Origin: a virus
Strand: one strand, 5' to 3'
IMG/VR virus record: IMGVR_UViG_3300042691_020395
Location: 1-39,575 of that record
Length of the DNA: 39,575 bases
Part shown: one piece after another, positions 1-7,367 of the stretch
Position numbering within the stretch: the first letter of the stretch is position 1
Layout: each line of letters starts with the position of its first letter
Notes under the pieces: model-generated
The model's database searches: none
What the model was told of the DNA's origin: nothing
Seen by the model: only the letters and a program-made list of their open reading frames with translations
Made by a program: the position numbers and the translations under genes

Positions 1-69
1 CCGCGCAACCGCAGCCGCACCCCGCCCGGCGTCGCCGCCGTGGGCGTACAGGTGTTCGACGCGCTCGAG
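1..69. repeat. Left copy of the 69-bp terminal direct repeat
   Basis: Bases 1-69 are identical to 39507-39575. The repeat lies inside the 3' end of the beta-helix gene, and joining the two copies restores an open frame with a proper stop. It is therefore best read as the overlap of a circular or circularly permuted genome (unit length 39,506 bp) and not as a true biological terminus. Confidence 0.95.
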
Positions 70-1616
70 TTGCTGCTGTTCCCCTGGCTGTTCGTGGCGT
101 AGACCGTGAACGTGTAGCCGGTGCCGTTGCTCAGGCCCGTCACGGTGATCGGCGAGGCGCTGCCGGTGCCCGTGAAGCTGCCGGGCGTCGAGGTCGCGGT
201 GTATCCCGTGATGGCGGCGCCGCCGTCAGACGCCGGCGGAGTGAACGCGACGGTGCATTGCCCATTGCCCGGCGTGACGGCGCCGATCGTGGGTGCGTCC
301 GGCACCGTCGCGCCCCCACACGGCGCGTCTATTCCAACACAGGCGATGTCTGCGCCCATGTCCGCCCCGTCGCTGGCGGCATTTTCGCCCGCGCTACCAG
401 CCGCCAGGGTGAAATCGAGCCCCGCCGCATTCACGAAGGTCGGGGCGCTGTTGATGTTGTTCGAATGCGTCACTGTGCCCGGCAGGCTGGCAAGTTCGTA
501 GTAGGTGGTATTCACGAACGCATCCGTTCCGGTCACGATGGTCGAATGCACCAGGTTGTACGTCACCGTCGAATTGAGGTCATCCGTTCGGTACGGGCTG
601 ATCGCCAAGCCCCTATACTCGGTCCCGTCATACTGCGCGACGATGTTGTCTCGCACGAGGGTGTTGATGGCGCCGTCGCACAGCGCGGACTGCGAAAGCA
701 CGATGCCCGCCGCTCCGCCATATATCGTGTTGTGGAGGATCTGATTGTCGTCGCTCGCCAAGGCCGAGCAGGAACCCGCCTCTTGGAAGATGAGGATCGC
801 GCCGAACGCCCCGGCGGTCGAAGTCTCATATAGCAGGTTGTGCGAGATGATCCCGTCGTGCCCGCTCCACAACATGCCGAAATCTGTAATGTCGTGCAGG
901 TAGTTATAGCGGACGAGTTGCGTATAGTTCGTGGTCGCCGAGTATTTCTGCGAGATGCCCTGAATGACGTTAGCGATCTCGTTGTGCTCGATTGTGATGT
1001 CCTGTGGCGAGAACACGATGATCCCGCTAGCGACGTTGCTGCGCGCGTCCGGGATGTAGCCGTCGATGAGGTTGTGCGAAATGACGATGTTGTCGGCCGT
1101 GCTGTTGACGTAGATAGACGCCGCGTTGTCCCCGGTGACGAAATCTTCGAGGGTGCAATGGTCGATCGTGATGTCGGTCGACTGCACGTCATCGCTGATG
1201 AAGATGTTCGTGGTGCGCCCTCGGCGGATCGTCAGATACGCGAGGGTGATGTGGTCCGGGCCGTCGATGTCGAACACCGGCTCTGGCGTGATGCCCGTGT
1301 CCGGCGATGACGTGGTAAACCCGGCGTCGATGATGGCCGTCTCGCCAGGATAGCCGCGCAGGGTGATGACATTCCCCGCGGTGCCGGAGTTGGCGAAGGT
1401 GATGAAATTCTCCGTGCAGGTGCCGCCGCGCACGTAGGTGGTATCACCCGCCACCATCGTTGTCGTGGCGTGCTGCACCGTCAGCCACGGCGCGCCGATC
1501 GCCCCGGAGTTGCCGTTATTTCCAGTCGAACAGTTGACGTAATAGGTTGCCGCCGCGGCTGGCGCTGCCCACGCGAGGCAGGCCAGCACGACGAGCGCGC
1601 GCCAGGCGCTGATCAT
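1..1616 (-). CDS. Secreted-type right-handed beta-helix protein with C-terminal fibronectin III domain (tailspike-like), crossing the circle junction
   Basis: The frame is open from ATG 1616 to the window edge. It continues from 39506 and stops with TAG at 39481-39479, giving 547 aa. Residues 1-22 form a clear signal peptide (MISAW, then a hydrophobic core, then APAAAA). The mature start TYYVNCSTGNNG and the following YVRGGTC and LRGYPGETAIIDAG motifs match the pectate-lyase-like parallel beta-helix class. Repeated ITIDH, IVISHN, ITIEHNEI and IISHN strands mark the helix rungs. About residues 425-520 look like a fibronectin type III domain (VPDAPTIGAV, GYTFTVYATNSQG). The tail is acidic (GGGPEDEDR). 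The ATG overlaps the upstream stop as ATGA. The fold suggests polysaccharide binding or cleavage, as in tailspikes. A secretion signal is odd for a virion protein, so a secreted depolymerase is an alternative. No catalytic residues can be assigned by eye. Confidence 0.85.
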   Translation of the reverse strand, partial: MISAWRALVVLACLAWAAPAAAATYYVNCSTGNNGNSGAIGAPWLTVQHATTTMVAGDTTYVRGGTCTENFITFANSGTAGNVITLRGYPGETAIIDAGFTTSSPDTGITPEPVFDIDGPDHITLAYLTIRRGRTTNIFISDDVQSTDITIDHCTLEDFVTGDNAASIYVNSTADNIVISHNLIDGYIPDARSNVASGIIVFSPQDITIEHNEIANVIQGISQKYSATTNYTQLVRYNYLHDITDFGMLWSGHDGIISHNLLYETSTAGAFGAILIFQEAGSCSALASDDNQILHNTIYGGAAGIVLSQSALCDGAINTLVRDNIVAQYDGTEYRGLAISPYRTDDLNSTVTYNLVHSTIVTGTDAFVNTTYYELASLPGTVTHSNNINSAPTFVNAAGLDFTLAAGSAGENAASDGADMGADIACVGIDAPCGGATVPDAPTIGAVTPGNGQCTVAFTPPASDGGAAITGYTATSTPGSFTGTGSASPITVTGLSNGTGYTFTVYATNSQGNSSNSSASNTCTPTAATPGGVRLRLR

Positions 1617-2395
1617 GCGCCACCTACCCCAAGCAGCGTGCCACGCGGCGCACTGCCACCGCCGCCACCGCCCGCGTCCTTGAATGTGGCGAGCATGCCA
1701 ATGATGAATTGGTTGTTTGGCGCCGTGTCGAGCAGGATCGACTGCGCGCCTGTGCTGCTGACCGCTTTCGTCCACATGGAGAGGTAAGGGTTCGTGACCG
1801 CCACGCGCTCGACCCATCCGCTCACCGCGTTGAAGGGCCGCGCCGAAACAGACCCGCCGCCGCACGCCACCAACATTTCATCGGCCTGTGTCGTGGCGCC
1901 GCTTGGCCCCACGTCCAGCGTCTGCCCGGGCTCGGCCGTCTCTCCGGCGGGCGTCTGGTCCTTCGGGTCCGTCGTGGTCAGACCGGACAATTCGATGACG
2001 CCTACCGTGTACGTCGAGCTTGCGGAGTGCGTGAGCGTGATGGTGTAGTCGCCCGCGCTCACGTTGTAGGCGTACCACATCGTGAGCGCGTGATTGGAAC
2101 CGGCGTTGACGGTTCTCGCGACCGCCTCAGCATAGGAGTTCGATCCGCCCGCGATGCTGTCAAGCGTGCGGTTGTTCGATTCCATGTAGTCACAGATGAC
2201 GAGCGTGTTGCCGGCCGTGACGCCCGTGACAGCCACCGATGGCGTCGCCGTCGTGCTGCTGTCGGTTGACCATGCGTTGACGAAGGCCGAGGCCGCGCGG
2301 ACTCGCGCGACAGACGGCGGGAGGAGCAGCAATACAGCCACCGCGCCAGCCGCCAGCGCGAGCGCGGACCCCGGCCATTGGAAGCGTCTCACCAT
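1613..2395 (-). CDS. Exported beta-rich protein of unknown function, 260 aa
   Basis: I do not recognise a named family. The N-terminus (about residues 8-35) is a long hydrophobic signal or anchor sequence ending near RVRAASA. The following ~200 residues are Ser/Thr/Gly-rich with alternating beta-strand patterns (VTGVTAGNTLVICDY, YTITLTHSASSTYTVGVIEL, FIIGMLATFKDA), typical of a jelly-roll or Ig-like surface domain. It ends in a run of six glycines and a short tail. A GGGGG ribosome site lies about 7 nt before ATG 2395. The stop overlaps the start of the beta-helix gene as ATGA, so the two are probably made together. It is likely an exported or surface protein; an accessory fibre is possible. 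Confidence 0.75.
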   Translation of the reverse strand: MVRRFQWPGSALALAAGAVAVLLLLPPSVARVRAASAFVNAWSTDSSTTATPSVAVTGVTAGNTLVICDYMESNNRTLDSIAGGSNSYAEAVARTVNAGSNHALTMWYAYNVSAGDYTITLTHSASSTYTVGVIELSGLTTTDPKDQTPAGETAEPGQTLDVGPSGATTQADEMLVACGGGSVSARPFNAVSGWVERVAVTNPYLSMWTKAVSSTGAQSILLDTAPNNQFIIGMLATFKDAGGGGGGSAPRGTLLGVGGA

Positions 2396-2411
2396 GCGCA
2401 GACCCCCAAGC

Positions 2412-2516
2412 TTACCAGTGCGCCATTAGATAGCACGAGAGATACGCCGCGCCTTTCGCGATGACGAGCGCGCCGAGCACCGCTAGTACGAGGTCGGCGA
2501 AGTCGTCGACGATCAT
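2412..2516 (-). CDS. Small membrane protein, 34 aa
   Basis: This short ORF starts at ATG 2516, overlapping the upstream TGA as ATGA, and ends at TAA 2414-2412. It reads MIVDDFADLVLAVLGALVIA and then KGAAYLSCYLMAHW. One hydrophobic segment (about residues 8-20) is preceded by an acidic N-terminus, so a single-pass or amphipathic membrane peptide is likely. The coupled start and its position between two exported proteins support it as a real gene. Function is unknown; a lysis or membrane accessory peptide is possible. Confidence 0.6.
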   Translation of the reverse strand: MIVDDFADLVLAVLGALVIAKGAAYLSCYLMAHW

Positions 2517-4480
2517 GGAGCCGCGGTGCGGACATAGGTGACGTGGCCCGCGATAGCGTTAGCGCCCGTGTTTTCGGTGCAAAAGGCATTGCCCGCCGGC
2601 ACGACGAACTGCGGCGCGCCGCCGTTGGCCTGCGTAATGCCCCCGTTAGCCGCCAGCGCCCACGCGCCGGTCAGGCCCGTCTCACCCGTGGCACACGCCG
2701 TGCCCGTGCCGTAGACGAACCGCACGCCCGTCGCGGCCCCCGCGATGAGCGAGTAGCCGCACACGTAGATCAGATCCGATCCGTTCAGCGCCACCACTTC
2801 GACGTTCCCACTCGTGCTGTTCGAGATCGCCGCCGTCTGGATGCGCGCGTGGTCCTCGCAGGGATTCCCCGGACGCACCCAGAGCCGCCCCAGGCTGTCC
2901 GTGTTGAACGTGGCGCGGTCGCCCGACGATCCGGCGCTCGAGGACGCGGTGTCAATGCGGCGGGTAAGTACCAGCGGCCCCGTCTCGCCATCGACGTGCG
3001 CACCGTCTTCCGCCAGATCGCTCGCGAGCGTCTGCGCCGCGCCGGCCGCGTTCGTCACGATGACTCGCGCCGCGCCGCCCGTCGTGAGACTCAGCGCCGC
3101 GTTACGGCCATCGGTCAGCGTGGGCGCACTGTTCTGCACGACGGCCGGCAGCACGCCGAGCCGATTGGACCCCGCCGCTACGCCGTCATTCGCCAGCGAT
3201 CCCGTGACCGTGACCGTATCCGAGCCGCCGATCTGCACGTCGAGATTCACCGCGCTCACAGGCTGCGTCACTGCCGAGCCGTCCACCACCAGCGCATTCG
3301 CGGCTGTGACGTTCGCGCCGCGCTCGTTCCCGGCGGCATCGCGGATGGTGTTGTAGAGATTGCGATTGGCGCTCATGCGCACCGCGCCGGCATCGCCCTC
3401 GTTCACGCTATCCGGTGCCACGTCGTCGAAGAACGCGCCCGCAGGCGTCACACTTGTCGTCGCCGCCGTGAAGGCCGCATCGTCAGCAATGGCCGTGCCG
3501 CCACTACCCGCGCCGGCCTCGATCGCCACGCGCAACAGGCCGCCCGTCGTGAGCGACAGCGGCGCCGACTGCGCGGTGGTATAGCTGGGGGCCGCCGTTG
3601 TGACCGCGCCCATGACCAGCGCGCCACTCTGGCCGCTCGTCGTCGAGCCGATGGTGATCGGAATGTTGTCGATGAGCTGCAGCGCCGTCAGTGCCGCGCC
3701 GTCCACCTGAACCGCGAAGGTGCCCGCGTTCGTCACCGGCCCCGTGACGTTGAGCTGACCGGAGGCGTCCACGTTGGCCCCGCGCTCGTTGCCCGCCGCA
3801 TCGCGGATCGTGCTGTAGAGGTTCCGGTTAGCCGACATCCGCAGCGCGCCCGCGTCCCCTTCGTTCACGCTGTCCGGCGTCACGTCGTCGAAGGTGGCGC
3901 CGGCCGGCGTCACGGACGTCGTGCCCGGCGTAAACGCGGCATCGTCGGCGATGGCCGTACCACCAGAGCCAGCACCCGCAATGATGTTCACGCGCAGCGC
4001 GTTGTTCACCGTGTCCGTCAGCGCATCGCCGCCTGCCGCGTCCAGCAGCACGCCATCGAACGATCCACCGCCGCCGGCCGCCGCGACCGTCTGACCTGCG
4101 GCATCCGCCGCCAGCATCCCGACGACCGCCGAGCCATCCGTGTAGGCCGACATCCGCGCCTGTAGGGCCGACATGCCCGCCACCGGACAGACCCAGACGC
4201 CCGTGCTCGTCGTGGAGTTGACCGCGGACCCAGGCGCGGCCGGTGTGGCGCAATCGACCATCACCGCCGCCGTGCCAGGCGCGCCGATGACCTCGAAGGT
4301 GACCGTGCCGGTATAGGTACCCGACACCGTGATCGAGGCCGTCGACACCTGCGATGTATCGAGCCGGTGCGAGGCGTCCAGCGCGCCGAGCGTCCCCACG
4401 GACGACTGCGCCAGCACCATCAGCGGCGCGCCGAGTAGAGCACACAGAACAAGCACGAACCGACCCGTCATCTTTACCAT
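2513..4480 (-). CDS. Large exported repeat-containing surface/fibre-like protein, 655 aa
   Basis: The start is ATG 4480 (MVKMTGRF), chosen because GGAGG lies 6 nt upstream; the open frame extends upstream to 4714 but has no better site. Residues 1-25 are a signal peptide (FVLVLCALLGAPLMVLAQ). The body is rich in Ala, Gly, Thr and Val, very poor in Lys, and predicted mostly beta. A block of about 70 residues occurs twice (SVNEGDAGA, RMSANRNLY, IRDAAGNERGANV). Blocks of this kind (GDAGAVRMSANRNLY) are known to me from proteins of uncultured tailed phages, where they are regarded as structural. The C-terminal ~100 residues (about 555-655) hold several cysteines and could be a separate globular domain. 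Probably a surface or fibre-like protein; the leader peptide suggests export across the inner membrane before or at lysis. Confidence 0.75.
   Translation of the reverse strand: MVKMTGRFVLVLCALLGAPLMVLAQSSVGTLGALDASHRLDTSQVSTASITVSGTYTGTVTFEVIGAPGTAAVMVDCATPAAPGSAVNSTTSTGVWVCPVAGMSALQARMSAYTDGSAVVGMLAADAAGQTVAAAGGGGSFDGVLLDAAGGDALTDTVNNALRVNIIAGAGSGGTAIADDAAFTPGTTSVTPAGATFDDVTPDSVNEGDAGALRMSANRNLYSTIRDAAGNERGANVDASGQLNVTGPVTNAGTFAVQVDGAALTALQLIDNIPITIGSTTSGQSGALVMGAVTTAAPSYTTAQSAPLSLTTGGLLRVAIEAGAGSGGTAIADDAAFTAATTSVTPAGAFFDDVAPDSVNEGDAGAVRMSANRNLYNTIRDAAGNERGANVTAANALVVDGSAVTQPVSAVNLDVQIGGSDTVTVTGSLANDGVAAGSNRLGVLPAVVQNSAPTLTDGRNAALSLTTGGAARVIVTNAAGAAQTLASDLAEDGAHVDGETGPLVLTRRIDTASSSAGSSGDRATFNTDSLGRLWVRPGNPCEDHARIQTAAISNSTSGNVEVVALNGSDLIYVCGYSLIAGAATGVRFVYGTGTACATGETGLTGAWALAANGGITQANGGAPQFVVPAGNAFCTENTGANAIAGHVTYVRTAAP
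3309..3518 (-). repeat. Internal repeat, copy 2 (C-terminal copy)
   Basis: This segment encodes about 70 residues running from AGAGSGGTAIADDAAF to RDAAGNERGANV inside the 655-aa protein. It matches the copy at about 3771-3981 with few amino-acid changes (FTAATT for FTPGTT, AFFDDVAP for ATFDDVTP, LYNTI for LYSTI). It is an intragenic tandem-type duplication separated by a ~85-aa spacer. Confidence 0.8.
3771..3981 (-). repeat. Internal repeat, copy 1 (N-terminal copy)
   Basis: First copy of the ~70-residue block of the 655-aa exported protein (AGAGSGGTAIADDAAF to RDAAGNERGANV). The codon-level differences from the second copy are mostly synonymous, so the duplication is not very recent and the sequence is under protein-level constraint. 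Confidence 0.8.
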
Positions 4481-4604
4481 GTCCATCCTCCACCGCGCGA
4501 GCCGCCGAGGCCCTTGCATCACGTCGTCCGGTCCCCCGTTGGGCGCAGAGGCATCACAGCCGCCGTGTTCCCAGCCAGCATCCCCGACAGCTCGCGCGGC
4601 AAAC

Positions 4605-4847
4605 TCACCAACTCCACGCGACATCCGCCCGCACGTCGCGCGCCTTACCCTGTTCCCACGCGGCCCGAACCGAGGCCGACAGCGCCCACCGGCCATCTTC
4701 CGAGAGCCGCGCATACCCGATCCCGGCGCCGTCCGTCGTCAGCACGACCGCCACGGCGTTACGCTTGCCCGCGTCGAGCGTCTGCCGCTTCACCTCGTCC
4801 AGTGCCGCGCGCAGAATCACGCCATGCTCTGAACGCTGCTCGCTCAC
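4605..4847 (-). CDS. Hypothetical protein, 80 aa
   Basis: The product starts MSEQRSEHGVIL and ends VRADVAWSW. It has no membrane segment or known motif. The pattern (helical N-terminus, then AVAVVLTTDGAGIGYARL strands, then a helix) suggests a small alpha/beta protein. The start overlaps the stop of the upstream 112-aa gene as ATGA, the best evidence that it is translated. The 124 bp downstream (4481-4604) holds the ribosome site of the next gene and nothing else I can identify. Confidence 0.6.
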   Translation of the reverse strand: MSEQRSEHGVILRAALDEVKRQTLDAGKRNAVAVVLTTDGAGIGYARLSEDGRWALSASVRAAWEQGKARDVRADVAWSW

Positions 4848-5182
4848 GCGCGCAGCTCCGGATACTTCTGATCCACCTTCGCCGCCAGCTCCGCGAGGTT
4901 CTGCAGGAGCGTGATGCCGCCCACGGCCATCGACATCCGACAGGCCATGACGAACAGACCCCAGAAGTCATCCGGCAGCAGCCCTCCATCGGCGCCGGCC
5001 ATGCCCGCCGAGACGATGCCCGTGACGGACTGCAGGTAGACACGCACGGTCCGCGTGATTACCACGCGCAGCGGACTCAGGGCTTCCACCACGAGGTTCG
5101 GCCGGTCGCCCGGCGTCTCGGCGTACGTGGACGTCACGCCCTCATCAGGCCGCGCCACGAGAATGCTCTTGATGTCCGACAT
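4844..5182 (-). CDS. Probable membrane-associated protein, 112 aa (holin-class candidate)
   Basis: The start is ATG 5182 (MSDIKSILVARP), overlapping the upstream stop as TGATG; the frame extends further upstream without support. The middle (about residues 38-95) has RTVRVYLQSVTGIVSAGMAG and a second hydrophobic stretch FWGLFVMACRMSMAVGGITL. This pattern could give one or two membrane segments and is reminiscent of small proteins near phage endolysin genes. It sits three genes after the M15 peptidase. I infer a membrane or lysis-related role, but no family match is certain. Confidence 0.6.
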   Translation of the reverse strand: MSDIKSILVARPDEGVTSTYAETPGDRPNLVVEALSPLRVVITRTVRVYLQSVTGIVSAGMAGADGGLLPDDFWGLFVMACRMSMAVGGITLLQNLAELAAKVDQKYPELRA

Positions 5183-5922
5183 CAGGGCACCTTCGGGCAG
5201 AACGTCACTTCGGACGAGCCGCCGAACGTCTTGGGCACACGGCCCACCAAGCACGGGATCGGCTGCGAGGCCGGGAGATTTTGAATCAGCGTCTTGATCT
5301 CGCTCGCTCGGCTCGCCGCGTTCAGCGCCTCAGATGCCGCCGCATCCACGGCCCCGCCCTTCGCCTCGAGCGCCGCCAAACGCGCCTCGAGGGCCTTGAG
5401 CGCATTCAGCACGGGCGACAGGTCGACGGCCGGACCGGGAGCGGGCGAAGGAGGCGCGGATCCTGGGTTCCCACTGCCGCCGCTACTCGCGCCGCCCCCG
5501 GCCGGCTTCGGCGGCGCGTAGACGTTCTGCACCTCCGGCAGTCGCTCTGCGCCGTGGCCCGCACAGCGGAAGTTGTTTTCGTAGCCGTTGGAGCCGACGC
5601 CGCCGATGCAGTCCCAGAACAGCCGGGAGACGCACTGCGTGGCCACGTCGTCCGTCTGCGGCCGGCCGCGGCCGCCATCCTTGAGGCACCACGACGGGTC
5701 CGGCGTCGTGTTGTAGACGGGATGGCCCCAATGCACGATGCCGATGACCCGCGCCCAGAACTCGTTGCGCGTGTCCCGCGTGGACGACGCGCCGAGGTTC
5801 CACCCCTCCGCGTCATGCACCGTCTTGGCGATCTGCGCCACACGATCCGGCGATACCGCGCCCTGCGCGTAGACATGACCCGTGACGGACACCAGCGCGA
5901 CGACGATCAGACAATGCTTCAT
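5182..5922 (-). CDS. Exported Pro/Gly-linker coiled-coil protein, 246 aa
   Basis: Residues 1-19 are a textbook signal peptide (MKHCLIVVALVSV, ending HVYA). A globular domain (about 20-130) contains five cysteines (WCLKDGG, TQCVSRLFWDCIGG, FRCAGHG), suggesting disulfides in the periplasm. A Gly/Ser/Pro linker follows (about 140-165). Next is an Ala/Leu heptad region (LNALKALEARLAALEAKGG, about 172-215), a likely coiled coil. The C-terminal tail has two more Cys. GAGGGGCGGAGC precedes ATG 5922. It follows the endolysin gene directly, so a periplasmic lysis role (spanin-like or envelope-binding) can be considered. I do not recognise a specific family. Confidence 0.7.
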   Translation of the reverse strand: MKHCLIVVALVSVTGHVYAQGAVSPDRVAQIAKTVHDAEGWNLGASSTRDTRNEFWARVIGIVHWGHPVYNTTPDPSWCLKDGGRGRPQTDDVATQCVSRLFWDCIGGVGSNGYENNFRCAGHGAERLPEVQNVYAPPKPAGGGASSGGSGNPGSAPPSPAPGPAVDLSPVLNALKALEARLAALEAKGGAVDAAASEALNAASRASEIKTLIQNLPASQPIPCLVGRVPKTFGGSSEVTFCPKVP

Positions 5923-5932
5923 GCTCCGCCCC

Positions 5933-6373
5933 TCATGCCATGACGGTCAACCGACCATCGCCCACGTCCTGCCACGCCACACGGCGCCCGGAGGTCCGCA
6001 CGTCGATATGGACGAACCCCCGCGCCGGATAGAACCCCACCCCAACGATCTCGGGAATGTCTCGCGCCACCGCCGCGAGCTGTAACGGCGTCCACCCGTC
6101 CGGCGGCGCCAAGTCGAGCGCGCGCCCCTCCACATGCTGCGAATGTGGCGAGCCCCCGATCGCCCGGTTATGCGCGATCGTCCGGTAGGCACTCAGCACC
6201 ACCAGCGGCAGCCCCACGGCCGCCCGAAGTTCTTCGAACGCCGCCGCGAGCTCCCGCGCCCGCGTCTCGCGCCAGTCGAGCGGATACGGCGTTTTCAGCC
6301 GGTCCCGACAGGCCAACTCGGCCCACGACAGATGGGGGCTACACAGCGCGATCGGCAGACTCGGCCCGGTCAT
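5933..6373 (-). CDS. Peptidase M15-type endolysin (D-Ala-D-Ala carboxypeptidase-like), 146 aa
   Basis: The protein has the zinc-peptidase M15 core. SAYRT is at residues 61-65, HVEGRALD at 80-87 supplies the metal-binding His and Asp, and FVHIDVR at 120-126 supplies the third ligand His. The length matches single-domain phage M15A enzymes that cut stem-peptide cross-links in peptidoglycan. There is no signal peptide, so it would need a holin to reach the wall. The gene right upstream (6370-6546) is a small membrane protein overlapping it as ATGA, which fits a holin-endolysin pair. Confidence 0.88.
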   Translation of the reverse strand: MTGPSLPIALCSPHLSWAELACRDRLKTPYPLDWRETRARELAAAFEELRAAVGLPLVVLSAYRTIAHNRAIGGSPHSQHVEGRALDLAPPDGWTPLQLAAVARDIPEIVGVGFYPARGFVHIDVRTSGRRVAWQDVGDGRLTVMA

Positions 6374-6546
6374 CGGTCGTCGAGCTTCCGTTCGATGCGG
6401 TCAAGCCGCCGCATGACCTCATTGAAGTGGTTGCCCTCACGTTCCACGGCCACCCCCATCTCGCGTTCTGTCGTGATGCGCGCCGTGAAGTAACCCACCA
6501 AGGCCGCCAGCCCCGCAGACACCATCGGCACAAGCCACCCACTCAT
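6370..6546 (-). CDS. Holin-like small membrane protein, 58 aa
   Basis: The start ATG 6546 (MSGWLVPMVSAG) follows GGAGG by 5 nt. Residues 4-20 form one hydrophobic segment (WLVPMVSAGLAALVGYF). The rest is a charged helix with heptad character (EGNHFNEVMRRLDRIERKLD). A single N-terminal membrane helix followed by a coiled coil is common in phage holins or holin accessory proteins. Its stop overlaps the endolysin start. An upstream in-frame extension adds a second hydrophobic stretch but lacks a ribosome site. Confidence 0.7.
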   Translation of the reverse strand: MSGWLVPMVSAGLAALVGYFTARITTEREMGVAVEREGNHFNEVMRRLDRIERKLDDR

Positions 6547-6724
6547 GTCGGCCTCCACCATCGCCCCGGCGGCCGTAGCCGCGGCGACAACGGAAGCCCC
6601 GGCGACCTCGAACCCGCGTTCGACTGTCACTGTGACGCTCCCAAGAATACCGGCATCATGGCGTAGATTCTTTGTTATGTCGAATGTTTCCGTGCAGTTC
6701 CGCGATTCCCGTCTACCGCTGGGC
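6547..6724. other. 178-bp gap between the fibre gene and the lysis cassette
   Basis: No supported gene. It is the most AT-rich patch of this part of the genome (on the minus strand, ACATAACAAAGAATC around 6667-6685), and a promoter for the lysis block could lie here. I cannot point to a good -35/-10 pair. The GGAGG site for the holin-like gene is at its left end. A frame open upstream of 6546 spans most of the gap but has no plausible start signal. Confidence 0.4.
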
Positions 6725-7348
6725 TTACGGCTCCGTGTACGACTGCACGATCCAGGCATCGACCCCGTTCGAGATCAGCACCAGCGTCGTGAAGATCGGC
6801 GAGGCCGACGCCGCCATCGTGAAGGCCGCCGCCACACCGTCGATCGTGTCCGACCCGTCCGGCGTCACGTCGCACGTCCCGGCGCCCGCCGTGATCTTGA
6901 GGATCAGCGCCGCGCTGTAGTCCGAGGCCGGCGGAAGCAGCACGGTCGGATTCCCCGTGGAATCGATCGGCACGTACCGATCCGTGTCGAGCACCTGATA
7001 CCCGGTGGTCACGGCCGAGCCGGGCCCGGCCGTCTGCTGCGTCCCGTAGGACGTGGCGAAGATCTGGCCGATGTCCGCCACGTCGTCGTACGTGTAGACC
7101 GTGGCGCCGCTCGCGTCCTTCACGATGAACTTGAGGCCGAACGCCGGCAGGAACACATCGACGGTCGGCCGGCCGCCCGCGTCCAGCGTCAGCGTGGTCG
7201 GATTGGCCGTAGTCAGGTCCGAATCCGCGTAGGTCGGACTCGGCGTACTCGTCCCGGCGAGGTAGGTTTCCACCGTCCCAAGCGCATTCGGTGTGCCGTC
7301 GTCGAGAAAGAACCGCCCTTCGATCCAGGGCATCAGTCCTGCGGCCAT
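6725..7348 (-). CDS. Phage fibre/spike protein with head-binding-like N-terminus, 207 aa
   Basis: The N-terminal ~90 residues have the pattern of a tailspike or fibre particle-binding domain. GRFFLDDGTPNALGTVETYL is followed by YADSDLTTANPTTLTLDAGG, then GLKFIVKDASGATVYTYDD (known family pattern: cross-link of 'DGTP', 'NP..LDAGG' and 'D.sG..v...DD'). The C-terminal ~85 residues are beta-rich (DRYVPIDSTGNPTVLLPPA) and resemble a small trimerising cap. GAGGGAG lies 8-9 nt before ATG 7348. It is an adhesion or virion attachment protein, too short to carry a full enzymatic beta-helix. Confidence 0.78.
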   Translation of the reverse strand: MAAGLMPWIEGRFFLDDGTPNALGTVETYLAGTSTPSPTYADSDLTTANPTTLTLDAGGRPTVDVFLPAFGLKFIVKDASGATVYTYDDVADIGQIFATSYGTQQTAGPGSAVTTGYQVLDTDRYVPIDSTGNPTVLLPPASDYSAALILKITAGAGTCDVTPDGSDTIDGVAAAFTMAASASPIFTTLVLISNGVDAWIVQSYTEP

Positions 7349-7367
7349 GTGTTACGCTCCCTCTCTC

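Noticed and set aside
2543-4165. Plus-strand open frame of 540 codons opposite the 655-aa exported protein
   Set aside because: Arg-rich composition with no ribosome site; the minus-strand frame has a signal peptide, internal repeats and a GGAGG start.
4481-4714. Extended N-terminus of the 655-aa protein up to 4714
   Set aside because: Arg/Gly-rich, precedes a classical signal peptide and GGAGG-ATG at 4480.
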